Below are positions 1 to 5,213 of a stretch of DNA of 6,124 bases, piece after piece. How positions within the stretch are numbered: the stretch's first letter is position 1; each line of letters starts with the position of its first letter. The stretch covers positions 1-6,124 of the forward strand of contig SKXG01000166.1 in the NCBI GenBank assembly GCA_007128525.1, read 5' to 3'. Source of the DNA: Pseudomonadales bacterium. GTDB lineage: Bacteria > Pseudomonadota > Gammaproteobacteria > Pseudomonadales > Azotimanducaceae. The translations under genes and the position numbers were made by a program. The notes below the pieces were generated by a model, which saw nothing but the letters and a program-made list of their open reading frames with translations, was not told the DNA's origin and did not search any database.

Positions 1-222
1 GACATAGTTGAAGTGGGTAAAGTCTTCCGGATATTCAAGCGGAAACAGATGCGAGAACCCGTGCAGGTAATCGATACCTGAAGGTGTACTCGGATCGAAG
101 TCGTACTCAATGGTAGCTGCCGCAACCGCTTCAGGCGCAGCTTCGGAGGCCAGCACGATGCCAGGCGCAGCTGTTAGCGCCAGTGCCGCAGTCAGCGCAC
201 CTGTGATCCAGGCTCTTGTCAT
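1..222 (-). CDS. ABC transporter periplasmic solute-binding protein, family 5 (YejA-like), N-terminal fragment
   Basis: Only the first 74 codons lie in the window; the gene continues past the left edge. The start is the ATG read leftward from 222, preceded by a purine-rich AGGGGA (minus strand, about 231-236) at a usable distance. Residues 1-25 form a Sec signal peptide: MTRAW, a hydrophobic Ala/Leu/Thr core, and probable cleavage after VLA at residue 25. An Ala/Glu-rich linker follows. The mature part then reads HGFSHLFPLEYPEDFTHFNY, which resembles the opening of YejA-type oligopeptide/microcin C binding proteins (typically a KYPADFxHFDYVNPxAPKGG pattern). Such proteins capture peptides in the periplasm and deliver them to an inner-membrane ABC permease. 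The family call rests on this short segment, so the exact ligand cannot be assigned. It is divergent from the serine hydrolase and probably shares its control region. Confidence 0.72.
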   Translation of the reverse strand, partial: MTRAWITGALTAALALTAAPGIVLASEAAPEAVAAATIEYDFDPSTPSGIDYLHGFSHLFPLEYPEDFTHFNYV

Positions 223-306
223 GCTTGAATGTCCCCTAAGAAGTACAACGGACCAACGCGTTCCTCGGCAGTCTTTGCCTGTTCAAAGCCAGGTCTTTTG
301 ACATAC

Positions 307-335
307 TTTATATTTGAGAAACTGATGTTACTCAA
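307..335 (-). promoter_or_regulatory. Predicted sigma-70-like promoter for the solute-binding protein gene
   Basis: On the minus strand, TTGAGT (335-330) and TATAAA (312-307) are separated by 17 bp. These match the -35 consensus at 4 of 6 and the -10 consensus at 5 of 6 positions. Transcription would begin near position 300, giving a leader of about 78 nt before the ATG at 222. It lies in a locally AT-rich patch within GC-rich DNA and almost entirely overlaps the opposite-facing promoter. This is a sequence prediction only. Confidence 0.5.
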
Positions 336-339
336 ATAT
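310..339. repeat. Perfect 9-bp inverted repeat, candidate operator in the divergent promoter region
   Basis: ATATTTGAG (310-318) is repeated in perfect inverse as CTCAAATAT (331-339), with a 12-bp spacer. Arm centres are 21 bp apart, about two helical turns, so a dimeric regulator would contact one face of the DNA. Both predicted -35 elements begin inside the arms and both -10 elements overlap or abut the outer edges. Part of the symmetry could come from two promoters facing each other, but nine perfect base pairs exceed what -35 similarity requires. No regulator gene is visible in the window. Confidence 0.5.
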
Positions 340-342
340 TCT
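314..342 (+). promoter_or_regulatory. Predicted sigma-70-like promoter for the serine hydrolase gene
   Basis: On the plus strand, TTGAGA (314-319, 5 of 6 matches) and TATTCT (337-342, 4 of 6 matches) are separated by exactly 17 bp. Transcription would start near 349-350, leaving a leader of about 75 nt before the ATG at 425. The element shares nearly all its DNA with the minus-strand promoter, so RNA polymerase could probably occupy only one at a time. A separate TTGACA at 298-303 has no good -10 partner. Confidence 0.45.
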
Positions 343-380
343 CCATCTGAACACAGCCTGATGGCACATTCATCAAGCAT

Positions 381-396
381 CTGCGGAACCCCGCAG
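381..396 (+). other. Leader hairpin upstream of the serine hydrolase
   Basis: CTGCGG (381-386) pairs perfectly with CCGCAG (391-396) around an AACC loop, giving a six-base-pair GC-rich stem. It falls inside the predicted leader of the hydrolase mRNA, about 12 nt before the GAGGA ribosome-binding site at 409-413. There is no following U-tract, so it is not an intrinsic terminator. It could affect translation or mRNA stability, or be chance. Confidence 0.3.
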
Positions 397-424
397 CTGC
401 CGGTCGCTGAGGATCGCACGCTCT

Positions 425-1600
425 ATGGACTCTTCCATGTCAGACAACCAACCAGGCCCCGCCTCGAGGCCGGTCCTCTCCTGTCACGGCAGGGCTTTAG
501 GGCCGCGCACTCAATGGGCGGGACTGCCTTTGCGAGCCAGACCCACCCAACTGTCTGAGTATTGGCCTGACGAGAGCTGGCGCAGCGCAACGCCGGAACA
601 GGCACATATGGATGCAGAGCGGCTGAACCGTGCACTGGCACTGCGTCCCTCGTGGGCGGCACCCGATGCCGTGCTGGTCAGCCGCTATGGGTACATCGTC
701 GGCGAGCAGTATCGGGACGGCTTCAGTGCAAACGAACGTCACGAAAGTTACTCGGTGGCCAAGAGTTACGTCAGTGCGCTGGTAGGCATGGCAATCGCAG
801 ATGGCGCGCTGCCAGGGCTGGATGCGCCATTGGTGGATTACATCCCAGAGTGGCGCTCGCGGCCAGGTTTCGACCGGATCACTGTCGATCATGCCATGAA
901 CCTGACCACCGGCCTGGCGTGGCAGGAAGACTGGCGCAGTACGGCGACCACCGTAAACGAAGTGCATCAGGCCCGCCCGAATCTGCTCGACTATGTGTTG
1001 GCGCGTCCGCTCGTTGCGGAGCCCGGTACGGTACGGCGCTATTCAACCGGAGACCCGGCCCTGTTGTCGCTGGTCCTGTCGCGGGCTCTGGGCCAAGACC
1101 TGGCAGATTACGCCATGGCCAGGCTGCTGGTACCGATTGGCAGCTCTGCGCTGCAGTGGGGGCGGGATGCCCGGGATCGTGCCATGACCTACGCCGGCAT
1201 TCAGGCAACGGCCAGGGATTACGCGCGCTTTGGGCTGCTGTATCGGAATCAGGGGCGTTGGAACGACAGCCAATTGGTGCCCGAGCCATGGGTCCGGCAG
1301 AGCACGCAAGCCCCAAACCTGTGTGATGACTGGTGCCGCTACCTTTGGCACCAGAACCTGCCACGGCGTCTGGCGCAGATGCCGGAAGACTGTCCGGAGT
1401 TCTGCGAGGCGATTCCAACGGCATACGCAGACCTGCCGTCAGAGGGCTTTTTCGCGCAAGGCATCCGCGGGCAGTTTGTCTTTGTGCTGCCTGCTGCTGA
1501 CCTGGTGATCGTGCGGTTGGCGCAGGATGGCGGCGGCATCGATGATTGGGATGCTTATGCACGCGAGTTTTTGGGCCTGATACTGGACAGCTTGACCTGA
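425..1600 (+). CDS. Serine hydrolase, beta-lactamase-like (class C / 6-aminohexanoate-dimer hydrolase type)
   Basis: This 391-residue protein carries the penicillin-recognising serine hydrolase fold. The nucleophile motif is S110-V-A-K113, the second motif Y206-S-T-G-D, and the late motif GxxGQ lies at 346-350 followed by a FVFVLP strand, as in NylB-type and EstB-type enzymes rather than KTG beta-lactamases. A family-typical ATARDYARFG segment is at 261-270. Relatives cleave small amides or esters; the substrate cannot be read from sequence. The start at 425 has GAGGA at 409-413 (11-nt gap), and an in-frame stop at 359 limits upstream extension. Residues 1-45 are Pro/Arg-rich, lack a hydrophobic signal peptide and do not look conserved; TTG 530 or ATG 608 are alternatives. 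Two Cx3C pairs (C300/C304, C323/C327) sit between the second and third motifs. The SDR follows 45 bp downstream, probably co-transcribed. Confidence 0.88.
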   Translation: MDSSMSDNQPGPASRPVLSCHGRALGPRTQWAGLPLRARPTQLSEYWPDESWRSATPEQAHMDAERLNRALALRPSWAAPDAVLVSRYGYIVGEQYRDGFSANERHESYSVAKSYVSALVGMAIADGALPGLDAPLVDYIPEWRSRPGFDRITVDHAMNLTTGLAWQEDWRSTATTVNEVHQARPNLLDYVLARPLVAEPGTVRRYSTGDPALLSLVLSRALGQDLADYAMARLLVPIGSSALQWGRDARDRAMTYAGIQATARDYARFGLLYRNQGRWNDSQLVPEPWVRQSTQAPNLCDDWCRYLWHQNLPRRLAQMPEDCPEFCEAIPTAYADLPSEGFFAQGIRGQFVFVLPAADLVIVRLAQDGGGIDDWDAYAREFLGLILDSLT

Positions 1601-1620
1601 GCCGCCAAAGCGGGCGTTTT
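1601..1620 (+). terminator. Weak terminator-like hairpin between hydrolase and SDR
   Basis: Immediately after the hydrolase stop codon, CCGC (1602-1605) and GCGG (1610-1613) can pair around a CAAA loop, followed by GCGTTTT. The stem is only four perfect pairs (five with a bulge) and the U-run is four bases. At best it would attenuate read-through into the SDR gene. Confidence 0.25.
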
Positions 1621-1645
1621 GCTGGAATATTTTATGGGAGGGGCG

Positions 1646-2545
1646 ATGAAAGCGTTCAAGGATGCTGTGGCGTTGGTCACCGGCGCTGCAAGTGGTATTG
1701 GCCTTGGTCTGGCGGAGCGCTTCGCTGCCGAAGGAATGCATGTGGTACTGGTCGACATCGAACAGGCTGCACTGGATGCCGCGGAACAGCAATTGGGTGA
1801 TGCCCTGGCCCTGGGTGGTGGCAAGGCCATGACCGCTGTGGCCGATGTGTCGGACTGGGCTGCCATGGAAGCGCTCGCAGAGACGGTCAAGGCGCGTTTC
1901 GGCGGGGTCGACGTGCTCTGCAACAATGCCGGCGTGCCGGGAGGGCGTGGCCCCATCTGGCAAAAGCCGGTCGCGCAGTGGCAGTGGGTGTTCGGGGTCA
2001 ACCTGATGGGGGTCATTCACGGTATCAAGGCCTTCGTGCCGGACATGATTGAGCGCGGGCGACCGGGCCACATCGTCAACACGTCTTCCGTGTATGGCTT
2101 AACGACGGGTCTCGATACCAGTGATTATGGGGTCTCCAAGCATGCTGTGCGGCGTCTCACCGAGGGGTTGTACTTTGAGTTGCGTGCGGCGCGGGCCGAG
2201 CATCTCGGTGTGTCACTGCTGTGCCCCGGGTTGACAGCAACGCGCATCATTTCCGGTGATCGCAATCGTCCCGATGATTTGAGCGAGGCGGCGTCCATTG
2301 ACCCGGATGTGCAGGCCAGAATCCGTGCCGAGGAATCCATGTATCTGCAGCGGGGCATGTCGCCATCGGAAACTGCAGACTACGTGGTCCGGGCCATGCA
2401 GGAGCGGCAGTTCTATGTTGTGACCCATCCGGACCACCTGAAGACGATGGCAGCGCAGGTTGATGATCTGGTGCAGGGACGTTCCCCACGGCTGCCCGAT
2501 CATCAGCTCAACTGGTTAGACCACTGGCCGTTGAACACGGCCTGA
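1646..2545 (+). CDS. Short-chain dehydrogenase/reductase (classical SDR), NAD(P)-dependent oxidoreductase
   Basis: This 299-residue cytosolic enzyme interconverts an alcohol and a ketone using a nicotinamide cofactor. The Rossmann motif T12-G-A-A-S-G-I-G19 opens the protein, and D37 at the end of the second strand (VLVDI) favours NAD over NADP. NNAG is at 93-96, the structural N119 in VNLMG, the catalytic serine in NTSS (147 or 148), and the Y161-GVS-K165 catalytic pair follows; PG at 194-195 is also typical. The C-terminal extension (about 200-299) is somewhat long and probably caps the substrate site. ATG 1646 is preferred because GGGAGGGG (1636-1643) lies directly before it; upstream in-frame starts (TTG 1619, ATG 1634) lack such a site. 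The substrate is unknown; linkage to the hydrolase suggests, but does not prove, action on a hydrolysis product. Confidence 0.9.
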   Translation: MKAFKDAVALVTGAASGIGLGLAERFAAEGMHVVLVDIEQAALDAAEQQLGDALALGGGKAMTAVADVSDWAAMEALAETVKARFGGVDVLCNNAGVPGGRGPIWQKPVAQWQWVFGVNLMGVIHGIKAFVPDMIERGRPGHIVNTSSVYGLTTGLDTSDYGVSKHAVRRLTEGLYFELRAARAEHLGVSLLCPGLTATRIISGDRNRPDDLSEAASIDPDVQARIRAEESMYLQRGMSPSETADYVVRAMQERQFYVVTHPDHLKTMAAQVDDLVQGRSPRLPDHQLNWLDHWPLNTA

Positions 2546-2980
2546 TGCACCAGCACTGAGGCTGGCAAAAAGCCAGCCGCCTGCGGCGCCAGCCAGCCCC
2601 TGACAGAGCCAGCCGGCCAGGCTGCGGGCGCCGGCAATAGGCATGATGCCAAGCAGGCTTTGCATCAGGGTCAGCGCTGTCAGCAATGCGGCGGCGCCGG
2701 CCAACACGTACGCCAGGCGGCGCCGTTCTGGCATCAACTTTCGCTGCAGCAACCCCGCCAACGGCAGTGCAATGGCGAAACTGACCCCGATCAACAAAGC
2801 ATAGACCGGGCCCATTCCGCGGATGTCATGCGCTGTCATCTGCAGGCGTTGGGCCAGGCTGAGTGGCGCATCAAGCTGCGCCAGAGCCGCGGCCACAAAC
2901 TGTGTGTGCAGCGCCGTCGCCAATGCCGCTGTCAGCAGGACGGCAACCACATAGGCCAGCAGTGCGCGCATGCTTGTCAT
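2516..2980 (-). CDS. Small four-helix integral membrane protein of unknown function
   Basis: This 154-residue protein starts at the ATG read leftward from 2980, with GGGAGG on the minus strand about seven bases upstream. An upstream in-frame start at 3061 would add a polar, Arg/Ser-rich 27-residue stretch and has no comparable site. Four hydrophobic helices are visible at about residues 6-24, 59-78, 89-111 and 121-142. The loop between helices 1 and 2 is mostly polar (LSLAQRLQMTAHDIRGMGP), a basic loop KLMPERRR (81-88) lies between helices 2 and 3, and PIAGARS (114-120) precedes helix 4. By the positive-inside rule that basic loop should be cytoplasmic. I do not recognise a named family or catalytic motif. 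The gene is divergent from the PQQ sugar dehydrogenase and its 3' end overlaps the SDR by 30 bp. Confidence 0.8.
   Translation of the reverse strand: MTSMRALLAYVVAVLLTAALATALHTQFVAAALAQLDAPLSLAQRLQMTAHDIRGMGPVYALLIGVSFAIALPLAGLLQRKLMPERRRLAYVLAGAAALLTALTLMQSLLGIMPIAGARSLAGWLCQGLAGAAGGWLFASLSAGASGRVQRPVV
2560..2578. other. Strong hairpin just beyond the SDR stop, within the membrane-protein gene
   Basis: GGCTGGC (2560-2566) and GCCAGCC (2572-2578) form a perfect seven-base-pair stem around an A5 loop. It begins 15 nt after the SDR stop, where a 3'-end stabiliser or factor-assisted terminator would be expected, but no U-tract follows. The same bases encode Gly-Trp-Leu-Phe-Ala-Ser near the C-terminus of the opposite-strand membrane protein, so coding constraint could also explain it. 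Confidence 0.35.
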
Positions 2981-3062
2981 GACAGTCCTCCCAGGTGAAG
3001 ATGTGCTGAACCGATAACGTCGGACAGAGCAGGTCCACGATGACCGGAAATCCTGAGCCAAT

Positions 3063-3080
3063 CAAGGTTCAGCCACCTTG
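3063..3080. repeat. Inverted repeat upstream of the sugar dehydrogenase
   Basis: CAAGGT (3063-3068) and ACCTTG (3075-3080) are perfect inverse copies around a TCAGCC hexamer, ending two bases before the AGGGGA ribosome-binding site (3083-3088). It could be an operator half-site pair or an RNA hairpin beside the ribosome-binding site. It also overlaps GGTTCAGC (3066-3073), whose inverse copy GCTGAACC is at 3005-3012. I could not identify a convincing -35/-10 pair in 2981-3095. Confidence 0.3.
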
Positions 3081-3095
3081 TCAGGGGACAGACGC

Positions 3096-4250
3096 GTGAA
3101 GACGATGCCCATACGTTTGGCATGCCGCCCGACCCTTGTGCTGAATCGGGCATGCCTGCGCCTGTTGTTGGTGGGGCTGTTGTTTACCACCAGCGCCGGA
3201 CAGGCAGCGACACAGGTTGACTATCAGATCGACACGCTGGCTGAGGGGCTGGCGCATCCGTGGAGCCTGGCATTCCTGCCCGATGGCAGCATGCTGATCA
3301 CCGAACGTGAAGGCCGGTTGCGAATAGTTCGTGATGGCGAGCTGCTCAGTGAACCCGTTAGTGGCATGCCCGACGTCTATGTCCGCAGTCAGGCTGGTCT
3401 GTTTGATGTGCTGCCGGACCCCGAATTCGATCGCAATGGCTGGATATATCTGGCCTTTGCACAGGGTACCAATCGCAGCAATGCAACCCGGGTGGTTCGC
3501 GCGCACTTTGATGGCGCCGCATTGCACGACGTTGAAACCCTGTTGACGGTTGAGCCCGCCAAGAACACGCCTGTCCATTATGGCGGTCGCCTGTTGTTTC
3601 TGCCGGATGGCACCTTACTGATCACGACCGGTGACGGTTTCAACTACCGGGAGCAGTCCCAGCACCTCGACAGCCTGATGGGCAAGACACTGCGCATACA
3701 TCCCGATGGTCGGGTGCCGGACGACAATCCCTTTGTCGCCGAGCCGGAGGCCCGACCTGAGATCTGGAGCTATGGTCACCGCAACCCGCAGGGGCTCGCG
3801 CTGGACCCGGCCGACAATCAGGTCTATCTGCACGAGCATGGGCCGCGTGGTGGTGACGAACTGCACAGCCTCGAAGCCGGCCACAATTATGGCTGGCCGG
3901 TGATCACTTACGGCAAGGACTATAGCGGTGCTGAGGTCACGCCGTTTCGCGAACGCCCGGGTATGACCCAGCCACTGACCTGGTGGGATCCGGCCATTGC
4001 GCCGTCAGGGCTGGCCGTTTATCGCGGTGACGCTTTCCCGGAATGGGATGGCAAGTTGCTTGTCGGTGGCCTGGTGTCGCGAGATGTTCGCCTGGTGCGC
4101 CTGACGGACGATGGTGCCGAAGATCTCGGCGCGCTGTTCGAAGAGGTGGGGCAGCGCATCCGCGATGTCCGGCTTGGGCCGGATGGTGCCATCTATCTGT
4201 TGACCGATTCTCCGCAAGGTCGTTTGCTGCGTGTGACGCCAGGCGGCTGA
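3096..4250 (+). CDS. Secreted PQQ-dependent sugar dehydrogenase (soluble aldose sugar dehydrogenase, YliI-like)
   Basis: A 384-residue six-bladed beta-propeller of the sGDH/Asd family, predicted to oxidise aldoses in the periplasm using pyrroloquinoline quinone. GTG 3096 is preferred, since AGGGGA (3083-3088) is seven bases upstream; TTG 3078 precedes that site and ATG 3105 is far from it. The signal peptide spans about residues 1-37 (basic region, LRLLLVGLLF core, cleavage after AGQA). Family landmarks in order: LAHPWSLAFLPDG (52-64), SQAGLFDVLPDPEF (98-111), the probable catalytic base H161 in VHYGGRLLFLPDG, PQQ-contacting R229 in SYGHRNPQG, EHGPRGGDE (247-255), YGWPVITYGKDYSG (265-278) and GQRIRDVRLGPDG (352-364). 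Similarity to E. coli YliI is visible along the length. The true substrate is uncertain. No PQQ biosynthesis genes are in the window. The dehydratase follows after nine bases. Confidence 0.9.
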   Translation: MKTMPIRLACRPTLVLNRACLRLLLVGLLFTTSAGQAATQVDYQIDTLAEGLAHPWSLAFLPDGSMLITEREGRLRIVRDGELLSEPVSGMPDVYVRSQAGLFDVLPDPEFDRNGWIYLAFAQGTNRSNATRVVRAHFDGAALHDVETLLTVEPAKNTPVHYGGRLLFLPDGTLLITTGDGFNYREQSQHLDSLMGKTLRIHPDGRVPDDNPFVAEPEARPEIWSYGHRNPQGLALDPADNQVYLHEHGPRGGDELHSLEAGHNYGWPVITYGKDYSGAEVTPFRERPGMTQPLTWWDPAIAPSGLAVYRGDAFPEWDGKLLVGGLVSRDVRLVRLTDDGAEDLGALFEEVGQRIRDVRLGPDGAIYLLTDSPQGRLLRVTPGG

Positions 4251-4259
4251 GACGACCCC

Positions 4260-5213
4260 ATGCCTGCCGACATACCGATGCTGGCCGACATTCGCGCGGC
4301 AGCCGACCGAATTGCCGGCAAAGTGCTGCGCACGCCAGTACTGCCCGCCCGCGGCGGACTCAACGAGCTGACCGGTTCGACCTTGTACTTCAAGGCGGAA
4401 AACCTGCAGCGTGCCGGTGCGTTCAAGTTTCGCGGTGCGTGCAATGCCCTGGCCCAGCTTGATGCGAATCAGCGGCAGGCAGGTGTCATTACCCACTCAT
4501 CCGGGAATCACGCGGCTGCACTGGCGCTGGCCGGGCAGTTGTTCGACGTACCGGTACAGGTGGTGATGCCAAAGACGGCATCCGAGGTCAAGGTTGCCGC
4601 GGTGCAGAGCTATGGCGGGCGGATTCATTTCTGCGAGCCAACCCAGCAGGCCCGAGAGGAGAGGCTGGCAGATCTGAGTCAGTCAACGGGCGCCCACTTT
4701 GTGCCACCTTACGACGACTGGCGAATCATCTGCGGGCAGGGCACAGCCGCACTGGAGCTGGTTGAGGATCAGCCGGATCTGGACGTGGTCATTGCACCAG
4801 TAGGCGGGGGTGGTCTGCTTAGCGGCACGGCCATTGCCGTGAAAGGTCACAGCCCTGACATTGTGGTGATTGGTGCCGAGCCGGTGCTGGCCGGTGATGC
4901 CCACCTCTCATTCGTGACGGGTCGACTGCACCCACAGATGCCGCCACGCAGCATTGCCGACGGTTTGCTGACTGCGCTGTCGGAACGCACTTTCGAAATC
5001 ATTCGCAGGCATGTGGACGCCATACAGACAGTCAGCGAGATAGACATCGTCCGGGCCATGCGTCTGATCGGCGAGCGGCTGAAGCTCGTTGTAGAGCCGT
5101 CAGCCGCTGTGCCCCTGGCGCTGGTGCTGAGCGCACCAGCCCAGTTCGCCGGCCGGCGCGTCGGGATCATTCTTTCTGGGGGGAATCTGGATCTTCAGCG
5201 CTGGCGTTGGTAG
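4260..5213 (+). CDS. PLP-dependent threonine/serine dehydratase or serine racemase-like enzyme (fold type II)
   Basis: A 317-residue enzyme that would deaminate a hydroxy-amino acid (threonine, serine or 3-hydroxyaspartate) to an oxo-acid and ammonia, or racemise serine. The Schiff-base lysine is K56 in GAFKFRGA, SSGNHA at 80-85 binds the carboxylate, the glycine loop is G182-G185, and SGGN (306-309) contacts the pyridine ring. E207, A211 and D213 have the same spacing as the E210/A214/D216 divalent-cation site of human serine racemase, suggesting metal activation. There is no C-terminal ACT domain, so this is not the long isoleucine-biosynthetic IlvA type. ATG 4260 is nine bases after the sugar dehydrogenase stop, consistent with an operon and translational coupling; its own ribosome-binding site is weak (AGGCGG, 13-nt gap). 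ATG 4278 is a less likely start. The tail overlaps the opposing ABC gene by 47 bp. Confidence 0.85.
   Translation: MPADIPMLADIRAAADRIAGKVLRTPVLPARGGLNELTGSTLYFKAENLQRAGAFKFRGACNALAQLDANQRQAGVITHSSGNHAAALALAGQLFDVPVQVVMPKTASEVKVAAVQSYGGRIHFCEPTQQAREERLADLSQSTGAHFVPPYDDWRIICGQGTAALELVEDQPDLDVVIAPVGGGGLLSGTAIAVKGHSPDIVVIGAEPVLAGDAHLSFVTGRLHPQMPPRSIADGLLTALSERTFEIIRRHVDAIQTVSEIDIVRAMRLIGERLKLVVEPSAAVPLALVLSAPAQFAGRRVGIILSGGNLDLQRWRW

Noticed and set aside
298..303. Perfect TTGACA -35 hexamer on the plus strand
   Set aside because: At 16-18 bp spacing the best -10 candidates (around 320-327) match at only about 3 of 6 positions. The TTGAGA/TATTCT pair at 314-342 is better.
425..487. Possible lipoprotein lipobox (VLSC, Cys at residue 20) in the serine hydrolase
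   Set aside because: The preceding residues are polar and Pro-rich with no hydrophobic segment, so signal peptidase II processing is not credible.
229..558. Open frame of 109 codons on the plus strand across the divergent region and into the hydrolase
   Set aside because: It runs through the predicted promoters, overlaps the hydrolase start in another frame, has no ribosome-binding site and no recognisable motif.
652..1326. Plus-strand open frame of 224 codons within the hydrolase gene
   Set aside because: Arg/Gly/Ala-rich frame-shifted shadow of the hydrolase, which itself has all its catalytic motifs in frame.
1439..2071. Long antisense open frame (210 codons) across the hydrolase end and the SDR
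   Set aside because: It mirrors two well-supported genes on the other strand. Its His/Arg/Pro-rich composition is typical of antisense reading in GC-rich DNA, and no family motif is seen.
2981..3061. N-terminal extension of the membrane protein from the minus-strand ATG at 3061
   Set aside because: It adds a polar Arg/Ser stretch before the first helix and would ignore the strong GGGAGG site directly upstream of 2980.
3078..3095. TTG 3078 as start of the PQQ dehydrogenase
   Set aside because: The AGGGGA ribosome-binding site lies downstream of this codon, correctly placed only for GTG 3096.
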